Part shown: in pieces, positions 1-6,846 of the stretch
Layout of the letters: every line of letters starts with the position of its first letter
How positions within the stretch are numbered: position 1 is the stretch's first letter
Origin: Fodinibacter sp963747405
Lineage (GTDB): Bacteria; Actinomycetota; Actinomycetes; Actinomycetales; Dermatophilaceae
Length of the DNA stretch: 64,000 bases
Assembly: GCA_963747405.1 (NCBI GenBank)
Contig: CAVVFG010000014.1
Coordinates: 62,001 to 126,000, forward strand
Reading direction: 5' to 3'
Made by a program: the position numbers and the translations under genes
The notes under the pieces: model-generated
Databases searched by the model: none
What the model saw: the letters and a program-made list of their open reading frames with translations, nothing else
Told to the model about the DNA's origin: nothing

Positions 1-117
1 GCCGCCCAGCGCGTCGGTGACCTGGTCAGCGTCCACGTCATCCCCCGCCCCCACGGCGACGTCGAGTTCATCCTGCCCTCGCAGAACCCGGGAGCGTCGC
101 AGCCTGAGGGCAAGTGA
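1..117 (+). CDS. BMC-domain shell protein, C-terminal end (partial)
   Basis: The window opens inside a reading frame of 38 residues that ends at the TGA at 115-117. The visible text runs through RVGDLVSVHVIPRPHGDVEF and then ILPSQNP, the typical last strand and tail of hexameric BMC-H shell proteins of the EutM/PduA/PduJ type (known family pattern: RVGE.VAVHVIPRPH..VE..LP). Such proteins tile the facets of microcompartment shells, with a central pore for substrates. A short acidic tail follows. The next gene starts 34 nt downstream on the same strand and is also BMC-related, so this is the same operon. The start and most of the domain lie outside the window. Confidence 0.85.
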   Translation, partial: AAQRVGDLVSVHVIPRPHGDVEFILPSQNPGASQPEGK

Positions 118-151
118 GCCACCGGACCACGACAAGGGGTAGGGCGCTGCC

Positions 152-694
152 GTGAGCCGAAGGGTCCACACCGCCGCCGACGTGCTCGGGCTCGCCCGCA
201 CGGGCAGTACCGAGCTCGTCGTCGCGCCCGGGGACGTGCTCACCCCGCTGGCTCGAGACGTGGCCGCCGAGCGGGGGGTGCGGATCACCACCCGGGTCCC
301 GGGGCCGGACAGCCTCGAGCCGGCGCCGATCGGCCGGCCGGCTCCGCTGCGGCACGTGCCCGGTGTGAACGTGATGCCGCTCGACCCGTTCCCGGTCGAC
401 GTGCATCGGCCCGAGATGGACGTGCGCCTGTCCGACGTCGTGACCGCCAGGCACGGGCTGCCCATCGCGGCCGGGGTGATGAGCCTGCGAGCCGGCTCCT
501 TCCCGTGGACCCTGGACTACGACGAGGTGGAGTACGTCATCGAGGGAGAGCTGCACATCACGACCGCCGAGCAGGTTGCGGTCGGGCGCCCCGGGGACGT
601 CATCGCGGTCCCCAAGGGATCGTCGATCACCTTCGGCACACCGTCGTGGGCGAAGTTCCTCTACGTCACCTACCCGGCCGACTGGAGCGCCTGA
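152..694 (+). CDS. eutQ: EutQ-like cupin protein of a microcompartment operon
   Basis: 180 residues from a GTG start. Residues about 5-45 form a small N-terminal module (VHTAADVLGLARTGSTELVV then DVLTPLARDVAAERGVRI) that is common in BMC-associated proteins. Residues about 70-175 are a cupin barrel with the EutQ-like stretch DYDEVEYVIEGELHI, followed by GRPGDVIAVPKGSSITF. EutQ proteins are encoded in ethanolamine and related BMC loci; E. coli/Salmonella EutQ has acetate kinase activity, but whether this protein does cannot be read from the sequence. The stop overlaps the start of the EutJ-like gene (ATGA), so the two are translationally coupled. Confidence 0.75.
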   Translation: MSRRVHTAADVLGLARTGSTELVVAPGDVLTPLARDVAAERGVRITTRVPGPDSLEPAPIGRPAPLRHVPGVNVMPLDPFPVDVHRPEMDVRLSDVVTARHGLPIAAGVMSLRAGSFPWTLDYDEVEYVIEGELHITTAEQVAVGRPGDVIAVPKGSSITFGTPSWAKFLYVTYPADWSA

Positions 695-1545
695 TGCGTC
701 GGCCGAGCCTGCAGGACACCATGGCAGCCTTCGATGCGGCGCTGGTGAGGGCGCCGCTTGCCGAACCGCCGTTCGCGGTCAGGGGCGGCGTGGACCTCGG
801 CACCGCGTACGTCGTGCTGGTGGCACTCGACGGCGACGACCGGCCCCTCGCTGCGGCGTACGAGCCTGCGGACGTGGTCCGCGACGGCGTCGTCACCGAC
901 TACCTGGGTGCGGTCGACGTCCTGCGCCGCCTGAGGAGGCAGGTGGAGGACCGGCTGGGGGTGCCCGTCCCCGGAGCGCACGGCGCCTTCCCGCCCGGCG
1001 TCGCGACGGGGTCCGTACGGGCCGTGCGCCATGTCATCGAGGCAGCCGGGCTGGAGTGCACCGGCCTGGTGGACGAACCGAGTGCCGCCAACGCCGTGCT
1101 CCGGCTGCGCGACGGTGTCGTGGTCGACATCGGTGGGGGAACGACCGGTGTCGCAGTCGTCCAGGACGGCGAGGTCGTCCACACCGCCGACGAGGCCACG
1201 GGAGGCACGCACCTCACTTTGGTGATCGCCGGTGCCCTCGGCGTCACCGTGGAGGAGGCCGAGCGGCTGAAGAAGGACCCGGACGAGCAGTCCCGGCTCT
1301 TCCCGCTCGTCCGCCCGGTGATGGAGAAGGTCGCCTCGATCGTGTCGACCAACTCCAGGGGCTGGCCGGTGCCGAAGGTGTACCTCGTGGGCGGGAGCGC
1401 GGCGTTCCCCGGCTTCGCCGACGTGGTGTCGCAGGCCTCGGGCCTCGACACCGTCGTGCCGGTGGCGCCGTTGTTCGTCACCCCGCTCGGTATCGCCCGC
1501 TGCGCCCCCGCCATCGAGGTGGGCTACCGATCGGGCTACGGGTGA
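694..1545 (+). CDS. eutJ: EutJ-like Hsp70-fold ATPase of the microcompartment operon
   Basis: 283 residues. The ATG overlaps the stop of the EutQ-like gene, which fixes the start. Two phosphate-binding motifs of the actin/Hsp70 ATPase fold are visible: GGVDLGTAYVVLVALD near residues 29-44 and VVDIGGGTTGVAVV near 144-157. An adenosine-type motif, VYLVGGSAAFPGFADV, lies near 229-244. Length and arrangement match EutJ, a chaperone-like protein encoded in ethanolamine BMC operons whose exact role is unsettled; assembly or reactivation of the B12-dependent lyase is the usual proposal. Coupled to eutQ upstream and followed 60 nt later by a shell gene. Confidence 0.8.
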   Translation: MRRPSLQDTMAAFDAALVRAPLAEPPFAVRGGVDLGTAYVVLVALDGDDRPLAAAYEPADVVRDGVVTDYLGAVDVLRRLRRQVEDRLGVPVPGAHGAFPPGVATGSVRAVRHVIEAAGLECTGLVDEPSAANAVLRLRDGVVVDIGGGTTGVAVVQDGEVVHTADEATGGTHLTLVIAGALGVTVEEAERLKKDPDEQSRLFPLVRPVMEKVASIVSTNSRGWPVPKVYLVGGSAAFPGFADVVSQASGLDTVVPVAPLFVTPLGIARCAPAIEVGYRSGYG

Positions 1546-1605
1546 GTCCCCGGCGAGGCGCAGTCCCCCCAGGCCCCATGACCCCCACGAAGGAGAAGTG
1601 TCCCC

Positions 1606-2229
1606 ATGGCCGATGAGTTCGAGCTCCGCGCCTACTGCTACCTGGACCGGATGCAGCCGCAGTACGCCTCCTTCGTCGGCACGGTGACCCAGGGCGACCT
1701 GCCCATCGAGGGCATGGCCGCGCTGTACGTCGAGATGGCGCCGGGCAACCACGTGTTCCGGGTCGTCGACGTCGCCGTCAAGGCGACCATGGCCCGCCCG
1801 GGCGCCCAGATCGTCGAACGCCAGTTCGGCATGTTCGAGCTGCACGAGGACTCCCAGGCCGAGGTGCTGCAGGCCGGCGAGGCCGTCCTGCGTGAGCTCG
1901 ACCTCGACGTCACCGCCCGCAAGAAGCCACAGATCGCCTCGATGCAGGTCATCACCAACGTCAGCCCCTATCAGTCCCAGCTGCTGAACCGGTTCACCCG
2001 CGGCATGATGCTGGTCGCGGGCCAGACGATGCTGGTGCTCGAGTGCACGCCGGCCGCCTACATCAACCTCGCGGCGAACGAGGCCGAGAAGGCGGCCGCG
2101 GTCAACCTGATGCACGTCTCCTCGGTCGGCGTCTACGGACGGCTGTGGATGGCGGGCACCGAGGCCGACATCCTCGCCGCACGCAATGCGGCCGTCGCAG
2201 CACTGGAGGCTCTCGATGGGCGCGAATGA
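1606..2229 (+). CDS. Tandem BMC-domain (BMC-T) shell protein
   Basis: 207 residues, about twice a single BMC domain. Two repeats can be traced: residues about 5-100 (with ALYVEMAPGNHVFRVVDVAV and FGMFELHEDSQAEVLQAGEA) and 105-200 (with LLNRFTRGMMLVAGQTMLVL and an acidic AAA-rich helix). Tandem-domain proteins form trimers (pseudohexamers) in BMC shells, often with larger or gated pores, so this is probably the port for larger substrates or cofactors. AGGAG lies just upstream of the ATG (near 1590). The 3' end overlaps the next gene by 14 nt, indicating the same mRNA. Which BMC-T subtype it belongs to was not settled by eye. Confidence 0.78.
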   Translation: MADEFELRAYCYLDRMQPQYASFVGTVTQGDLPIEGMAALYVEMAPGNHVFRVVDVAVKATMARPGAQIVERQFGMFELHEDSQAEVLQAGEAVLRELDLDVTARKKPQIASMQVITNVSPYQSQLLNRFTRGMMLVAGQTMLVLECTPAAYINLAANEAEKAAAVNLMHVSSVGVYGRLWMAGTEADILAARNAAVAALEALDGRE

Positions 2230-2563
2230 GGCCCGCAGCGGTGCGGGAGGTGCAGGACGTCGACGGTTCATCACCCGGCAGCACGTGGAGGATGCCGTCA
2301 GGTCCGGCACGCCGATCGTGGTCGGCGCGCGTGATGTCGTCACCGACGAGGCCGCGCAGCGGGCCGAGGACCTCGGTGTCCGGATCGAGCGCGCGAAATC
2401 CTCGGCCCCGACGGCGGGGACGGCACCGGCGCCGACCGTCGGCACACCCACGACCGAGGACCTGCGCAAGGCGGTGCACACGGCTGTCGTCGCCGAGCTC
2501 GGTCGTGATCCCGACGGTCTGGCCGCGGTGATCGACCGGGTCCTGCGGCGGCGTGGCCGCTGA
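2216..2563 (+). CDS. Small BMC-operon protein: EutQ-N-like module plus targeting-helix-like segment
   Basis: 115 residues, starting at an ATG inside the end of the BMC-T gene in another frame. Residues about 12-53 (RRFITRQHVEDAVRSGTPIV then VVTDEAAQRAEDLGVRIE) align with the N-terminal module of the EutQ-like protein upstream: both have a helix, a short VV strand, DV(L/V)T, an A..A helix and GVRI. A Thr/Pro/Ala linker follows (about 56-78). Then comes an amphipathic segment, TTEDLRKAVHTAVVAELG, spaced like the encapsulation peptides (I/L..IV..V..EL) that bring cargo into BMCs, and a second basic helix ends the chain. No enzyme motif is seen. A role as luminal adaptor or scaffold is inference. 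Confidence 0.6.
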   Translation: MGANEARSGAGGAGRRRFITRQHVEDAVRSGTPIVVGARDVVTDEAAQRAEDLGVRIERAKSSAPTAGTAPAPTVGTPTTEDLRKAVHTAVVAELGRDPDGLAAVIDRVLRRRGR

Positions 2564-2677
2564 CCCGCTGCGGCCGCGCCTTCCCGTACGGTCCGGGGAC
2601 CCGGGATGGGGGTGGGTCGCCGAGGCGGCTCGCGCCCTCCACCCCCGACCGACCACCAGCCCCTGAGGAGCCCACCC

Positions 2678-3070
2678 GTGAAGAAGGTTCGAGTCGCAGC
2701 CGTCGTCGCCGTGGTGATGACCGCGGCGACCCAGGCGAGGGAGTACGCCCAGGAGCACCCGGAGGGTGCGGAACAGGCCCTCGACAAGGTCGAGCAGCTC
2801 CTGCGCGGTCGGTTGTCCCCGAAGCACGGTGCGTACGTCGACAAGGGGCGCAGGGCGCTGCGCCAGGGCCTCGGCCTGCCCAGCCGCGCAGCGGCGCCGG
2901 GCGCGGGCTGGGCCGACCCGGATCCCGACACCGCCGAGCCGCCCGTGTCGCACGGCTTCCTCGACCCGGTCGCACCCAACCCGTCACCGGGCACGACCGA
3001 CGACCCCCAGCCCCGCAGGTGGGATGACGACCCCGCACCCCTGACGCCGGGGGAGCGCCCACGGCACTGA
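2678..3070 (+). CDS. Small protein with MT0933-antitoxin-like segment and proline-rich tail
   Basis: 130 residues from a GTG with GAGGAG 8 nt upstream, which fixes the start. A short Ala/Val-rich hydrophobic head (residues 4-17) is followed by a charged helical part (AREYAQEHPEGAEQALDKVE then KHGAYVDKGRRALRQGLGLP) that resembles the family annotated as MT0933/Rv0909-like antitoxin. The last ~55 residues are disordered and end DDPQP...PAPLTPGE. The head is paralogous to the gene at 3162 and the tail matches the gene at 3507. No toxin partner is adjacent, so a toxin-antitoxin role is not supported. Function unknown. Confidence 0.6.
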   Translation: MKKVRVAAVVAVVMTAATQAREYAQEHPEGAEQALDKVEQLLRGRLSPKHGAYVDKGRRALRQGLGLPSRAAAPGAGWADPDPDTAEPPVSHGFLDPVAPNPSPGTTDDPQPRRWDDDPAPLTPGERPRH

Positions 3071-3161
3071 CCAGGATCCTGCGTCGTAGAAGGCCGCTGC
3101 CCTCCACTGCGAGGCAGGATGGGTGGGGTATGGGGGTATCCCGTCGAGGTCAGGAGACGAC

Positions 3162-3494
3162 ATGAAGCTCATTCGAACGGCGGTCCTCGTCGCGGCCGCC
3201 GCCGCTGCCATCAACAAGGCCAAGGAGTACGCGCGGGACAACCCGGACGCGGCCTCGGGGACCATCGACAAGGCGGAGTCCTTCGTGCGGGGCAAGGCCG
3301 GGCCGAAGTACGCGGACAAGGTCGGGAAGGGCAGCCAGGCACTGCGGCAGGGCCTCGGACTGCCGTCTTCGGCGGAGCCCCCCAGCGGCGCGGCGCCGGC
3401 GGCCACGACGTCGGGGGCGCCCTCCGACACGTCCGCGCCGACGGACCGTGCGGAGACCGACGGCACCCCTGCGGGTGTCGACCCGGCGACCTGA
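3162..3494 (+). CDS. Paralogue of the preceding MT0933-like small protein
   Basis: 110 residues. The ATG at 3162 is preceded by AGGAGA at 3152-3157. The protein has a hydrophobic Ala-rich head (residues 4-17), then INKAKEYARDNPDAASGTID and KYADKVGKGSQALRQGLGLP, which matches the preceding gene over the same ~65 residues, including the shared end QGLGLPS. The C-terminal ~45 residues are Pro/Ala/Thr-rich and probably disordered. Its helix pattern fits the MT0933-like family, whose members are abundant small proteins of unclear function in actinobacteria. It is followed 12 nt later by the proline-rich gene at 3507, probably in the same transcript. Confidence 0.6.
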   Translation: MKLIRTAVLVAAAAAAINKAKEYARDNPDAASGTIDKAESFVRGKAGPKYADKVGKGSQALRQGLGLPSSAEPPSGAAPAATTSGAPSDTSAPTDRAETDGTPAGVDPAT

Positions 3495-3506
3495 CGGGAG
3501 CAACCG

Positions 3507-3746
3507 GTGACCCAGCCACCCACTCCCGGGGGCCCGCCGCTGCCACCGGACCACGTGCCCACCACCCCCGACCCCGCCGGCCCGAGGCCGCCCGCTCCCG
3601 TTCCCGACCCCGGGAGCCCGCCGGGGCCGAGCCCGGGCGTCCCCGCCCCGAACCCGCTGCCGTCATCGCCCGACGACCCGCAGCCCGGGCGCGGTCCGGC
3701 CGAGCCCGGGCCGGTGACGCCGGGGGAGCCGGCGCCCCCGCTCTGA
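3507..3746 (+). CDS. Short proline-rich protein, unrecognised
   Basis: 79 residues, about 40% proline, with no predicted fold. Evidence that it is coding: GGGAG lies 6 nt before the GTG, it starts 12 nt after the preceding stop, and its C-terminus (SSPDDPQPGRGPAEPGPVTPGE) matches the tail of the gene at 2678, which ends DDPQP...LTPGE in the same register. It looks like a detached copy of that tail. Function unknown; a spurious frame in GC-rich DNA remains possible, although the tail similarity argues against it. Confidence 0.45.
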   Translation: MTQPPTPGGPPLPPDHVPTTPDPAGPRPPAPVPDPGSPPGPSPGVPAPNPLPSSPDDPQPGRGPAEPGPVTPGEPAPPL

Positions 3747-3852
3747 ACCTCGCGGACGGCGACCCCGCGAGCCTGCGCCGGTCCGCTGGACCGGTGCGGC
3801 CGGCCGGTGCCCGGCGTGGGACGATGGACCCACCGAAAGGCGGGTGCATCGC

Positions 3853-4332
3853 ATGGACTGCGCAGCTCTACTCCAGGAACACCGCTCGAGCATTCTCGAC
3901 GAGAGCTACACGGTTCTCGAACGCTCGCACGTGCACCACTACGAGGCGGCCGGTGAGGAGTTCACCCGCGGACGGCTCGAGGCCCTGTTCGACCTCGTCG
4001 CCACGGCGATCGGCAACCGCGACCTGGCGGGCGTGAGCGCGTATGCGGTGAACGTCGCCGAGGAGCGCTTCAAGGCCGGCTTCGACATCAGCGAGGTCCA
4101 GGCGGCGTTCAACGCGCTCGAGGAAGCCATGTGGCGCCAGATCGTGGAGTCCTCTGCTCCCGAGGACCTCGCCGAGGCGACCGGCCTGATGAACACCGTG
4201 CTCGGCTTCGGCAAGGACGTGCTGGCGCGCACCTACGTCTCGCTCGCCTCCCGGCGCCACGTGCGCTCGCTCGACCTGAGCGCTCTGTTCGCGGGCACCC
4301 AGGCGCGTCCCGAGCAGATCGACCTCACGTAG
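3853..4332 (+). CDS. RsbRD N-terminal-domain-like globin-fold protein
   Basis: 159 residues, all helical. It is like the stand-alone N-terminal domain of RsbR/RsbRD stressosome proteins (non-haem globin fold): an early segment with HRSSILDESYTVLERSHVHH, then FTRGRLEALFDLVATAIGNR and a late FGKDVLARTYVSLASRRH helix. No STAS domain follows, so it is not a full stressosome subunit. AAAGG at 3836-3840 suits either this ATG (12 nt) or a GTG at 3844 (3 nt); the ATG is preferred. It is the last + gene before the convergent palindrome at 4362. A sensory role is inferred from the family only. Confidence 0.6.
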   Translation: MDCAALLQEHRSSILDESYTVLERSHVHHYEAAGEEFTRGRLEALFDLVATAIGNRDLAGVSAYAVNVAEERFKAGFDISEVQAAFNALEEAMWRQIVESSAPEDLAEATGLMNTVLGFGKDVLARTYVSLASRRHVRSLDLSALFAGTQARPEQIDLT

Positions 4333-4361
4333 CCCAGCGCCGGGTCACCCCCGGGTGGCTC

Positions 4362-4422
4362 GTCGAGAGTAGACAACACGCCGTGTGACGGCTCGTCACC
4401 CGGCGTGTTCCCTACTCTCGAC
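4362..4422. repeat. Long palindrome between convergent genes (family A, copy 1)
   Basis: Inverted repeat: GTCGAGAGTAGACAACACGC at the left is mirrored by GCGTGTTCCCTACTCTCGAC at the right, with a loop of about 15 nt. It sits between the 3' ends of the + gene ending at 4332 and the - gene ending at 4448, so it can fold as a terminator on either strand. A nearly identical element is at 28701-28762, also between convergent genes. Confidence 0.85.
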
Positions 4423-4447
4423 CTGCGCTCACGCGTCGCGGGCGGCC

Positions 4448-6223
4448 TCAGCCGTCCGTGATCTCGCAGAGCACCGCGCCGTTGGACACCGTGGCGCCGA
4501 CCTGCGCGACGAGCCCGGTCACCGTGCCCGCCTTGTGGGCGGTGATCGGCTGCTCCATCTTCATCGCCTCGAGCACCACGACGAGGTCACCGGAGGCGAC
4601 GGTCGTGCCCTCCTCGACGGCGATCTTGACGATGGTGCCCTGCATCGGGGCGGTGAGCGAGTCGCCGGATGCCGCGGCACCGGCCTTCGCGCTGCCGGAG
4701 CGTCGCGGAGCCTTCTTCTTCGCCGCGCCGCCACCCGAGCCGCCGCCGAGCGAGAGCCCGCCGGGCAGGGAGACCTCGAGCCGCTTGCCGCCGACCTCGA
4801 CCACGACGGTCTGGCGCTCGTCGGCCTCCGCGGCATCGGCCGACCCCCCGGAGTACGCGGGGATGTCGTTGACGAACTCGGTCTCGATCCACCGGGTGTG
4901 GATGGTGAACTTCTCGTCGGCGTCGGCCGGGGCGAACGCCGGGTCGGAGACCACCTTGCGGTGGAACGGCGTGACCGTGGGCATGCCCTCGATGACGAGC
5001 TCGGCCAGGGCGCGGCGCGAGCGCTCGAGCGCCTGCTGGCGGGTGCGGCCGGTGACGACGAGCTTGGCGATCATCGAGTCGAACGCGCCGGCGACGGTGT
5101 CGCCCTCGAGCAGGCCGGAGTCCCAGCGCACGCCGGGGCCCTGGGGCACTCGCATCGTGGTGACGGTGCCGGGGGCCGGGAGGAAGCCGCGACCGGCATC
5201 CTCGCCGTTGATCCGGAACTCGATGGAGTGAGCATGCGGCTCGGGGTCGGGGTAGTCGAGGGCCTCGCCGTCGGCGATGCGGAACTGCTCGCGCACCAGG
5301 TCTATGCCGGTGACCTCCTCGGAGACCGGGTGCTCGACCTGGAGGCGGGTGTTGACCTCGAGGAAGGAGATGTCGCCCTGGGGGCCGACGAGGAACTCGC
5401 AGGTGCCGGCGCCGACGTAGCCGGCCGCGCGCAGGATCTCCTTGGAGGCCCGGAGCAGCTCGGTGTGCTGCTCGTCGGTGATGAAGGGGGCGGGCGCCTC
5501 CTCGACGAGCTTCTGGTTGCGGCGCTGCAGCGAGCAGTCGCGGGTGGAGACGACCACGACGTTGCCGTGCTGGTCGGCCAGGCACTGGGTCTCGACGTGT
5601 CGCGGGTGGTCGAGGAAGCGCTCGACGAAGCACTCGCCGCGGCCGAACGCCGTGACGGCCTCGCGCACGGCGGACTCGAACAGCTCGGGGATCTCCTCGA
5701 GGTTGCGGGCGACCTTCAGGCCACGACCGCCGCCGCCGTAGGCCGCCTTGATGGCCACCGGCAGGCCGAACTCCTGCGCGAACGCGACGACCTCGTCGGG
5801 ACCGTCGACCGGGTCGGCGGTCCCGGGCACCAGCGGGGCCTGGGCGGCCAGCGCGATGTGCCGCGCCTTGACCTTGTCGCCGAGGCTGTCGATCGCCTCG
5901 GGGCCGGGGCCGATCCAGACCAGGCCGGCGTCGATGACCTTCTGTGCGAAGCCGGCGTTCTCGGCGAGGAAGCCGTAGCCCGGGTGCACGGCGTCGGCAC
6001 CCGCCTCGTGCGCGACCTCGATCAGCTTGTCCTGCAGGAGGTAGGAGTCGGCCGGTGTGGACCCGCCCAGGGCGTACGCCTCGTCGGCGACCTTGACGTG
6101 GAGCGCGTCGCGGTCGGGCTCGGCGTAGACGGCGACGGAGCGGATGCCGTGGTCGGTGCAGGCACGGGCGATGCGAACGGCGATCTCACCACGGTTGGCG
6201 ATGAGGACTTTGCTGATGGCCAT
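4448..6223 (-). CDS. Acyl-CoA carboxylase alpha subunit (biotin carboxylase + biotin carrier)
   Basis: 591 residues, the normal length for actinobacterial AccA-type alpha subunits. Residues 1-450 are biotin carboxylase: KVLIANRGEIAVRIARAC at the N-terminus, the glycine-rich ATP loop AAYGGGGRGLKV near 160, and EVNTRLQVEHPVSEEVTGID near 290. A Gly/Ser/Ala linker follows, then a biotinyl domain with the biotin-accepting lysine in EAMKMEQP (about residue 555). It would work with a carboxyltransferase beta subunit (42891-44519 or 26997-28682) to carboxylate acetyl- or propionyl-CoA and would be biotinylated by the ligase at 44543. TAGAGT lies 7 nt before the ATG with no Shine-Dalgarno, so the mRNA is probably leaderless. 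Confidence 0.95.
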   Translation of the reverse strand: MAISKVLIANRGEIAVRIARACTDHGIRSVAVYAEPDRDALHVKVADEAYALGGSTPADSYLLQDKLIEVAHEAGADAVHPGYGFLAENAGFAQKVIDAGLVWIGPGPEAIDSLGDKVKARHIALAAQAPLVPGTADPVDGPDEVVAFAQEFGLPVAIKAAYGGGGRGLKVARNLEEIPELFESAVREAVTAFGRGECFVERFLDHPRHVETQCLADQHGNVVVVSTRDCSLQRRNQKLVEEAPAPFITDEQHTELLRASKEILRAAGYVGAGTCEFLVGPQGDISFLEVNTRLQVEHPVSEEVTGIDLVREQFRIADGEALDYPDPEPHAHSIEFRINGEDAGRGFLPAPGTVTTMRVPQGPGVRWDSGLLEGDTVAGAFDSMIAKLVVTGRTRQQALERSRRALAELVIEGMPTVTPFHRKVVSDPAFAPADADEKFTIHTRWIETEFVNDIPAYSGGSADAAEADERQTVVVEVGGKRLEVSLPGGLSLGGGSGGGAAKKKAPRRSGSAKAGAAASGDSLTAPMQGTIVKIAVEEGTTVASGDLVVVLEAMKMEQPITAHKAGTVTGLVAQVGATVSNGAVLCEITDG

Positions 6224-6313
6224 GGCTCGGACTCTATCGGTACGACCATCGCGTCACCCGGCGGCCCGGGCGCAGCGCGGGCACCGGTGCGACACAGGAG
6301 ACGGGCGGTCGCG

Positions 6314-6799
6314 TCAGACGCCGAGTGTGGTCGCCAACCGGCCCAGCAGGTCGGCCAGGGCGGTGCGCTCGTCAGGCTCGAGGCCGCCCAGCAGCCGGGC
6401 CTCGTTCGCCAGGTGGTCGTCCATCGCGGCGTCGACCACCGCGCGGCCCGCGGCGGTGAGGGCGACGGTGCGCGACCGGCCGTCGGAGGGGTGGGCCCGG
6501 CGCTCGACCAGCCCTCTCGCCTCGAGCCGGTCGACCCGCTTGGTCACCGCCCCCGACGACACCATGGTGCGCTCGCCCAGCTCCCCGGGGCTCAACGCGT
6601 ACGGGGCTCCCTGGCGGCGCAGGGTGGCCAGCACGTCGAACTCTCCCTCGCCCAGCCCGTGCCGGCCGTAGACCGCGACCAGCTCGGGGGTGAGGGCCGC
6701 GGCGATGCGGTGGATGCGCCCGATCACCAGGATGGGGGAGGTGTCGAGCTCGGGGCGCTCGGCCCGCCACTGCTCGACGACGGTCGCGGCGTGGTCCAT
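6314..6799 (-). CDS. MarR-family transcriptional regulator
   Basis: 161 residues with a MarR winged helix: LSPGELGERTMVSSGAVTKR is the recognition helix-turn-helix and VERRAHPSDGRSRTVALT the wing. The start at 6799 is chosen over the in-frame ATG at 6841 because the latter would begin inside the divergent exporter gene, and because a -10 (TAAAGT, read on this strand, 6812-6807) lies exactly 7 nt before 6799. It probably represses both itself and the EamA exporter through the shared palindrome at 6807-6832, with relief by a small-molecule ligand. The ligand is unknown. Confidence 0.88.
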   Translation of the reverse strand: MDHAATVVEQWRAERPELDTSPILVIGRIHRIAAALTPELVAVYGRHGLGEGEFDVLATLRRQGAPYALSPGELGERTMVSSGAVTKRVDRLEARGLVERRAHPSDGRSRTVALTAAGRAVVDAAMDDHLANEARLLGGLEPDERTALADLLGRLATTLGV

Positions 6800-6806
6800 G
6801 CCCTCG

Positions 6807-6846
6807 ACTTTATCTTCCACGGAAGGTAAAGTCGCTTCCATGGAAG
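6807..6846. promoter_or_regulatory. Divergent marR/eamA promoter with symmetric operator
   Basis: ACTTTATCTTCC (6807-6818) and GGAAGGTAAAGT (6821-6832) form an inverted repeat with one mismatch. Its outer ends are the two -10 hexamers: TAAAGT on the - strand for the regulator (start 6799) and TAAAGT on the + strand for the exporter (start 6840), each 7 nt from its start codon. A second smaller palindrome, CTTCCATGGAAG (6835-6846), contains the exporter ATG. One bound MarR dimer would block both promoters. Confidence 0.75.

Noticed and set aside
670..2994. Very long open frame on the - strand (774 codons)
   Set aside because: It is the antisense shadow of five well-supported + strand BMC and small genes; its translation is low-complexity with no family motifs.
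2678..3494. Toxin-antitoxin module
   Set aside because: The proteins resemble the MT0933 'antitoxin' family but no toxin gene is next to either copy, and many family members are not part of such systems.
4385..6829. Open frame of 814 codons on the + strand
   Set aside because: Antisense to the acyl-CoA carboxylase alpha subunit and MarR genes, both certain; no protein motifs.
6841..6841. Upstream start for the MarR gene at 6841
   Set aside because: It would begin inside the divergent exporter gene and downstream of the -10; the start at 6799 has the -10 at the correct 7 nt.
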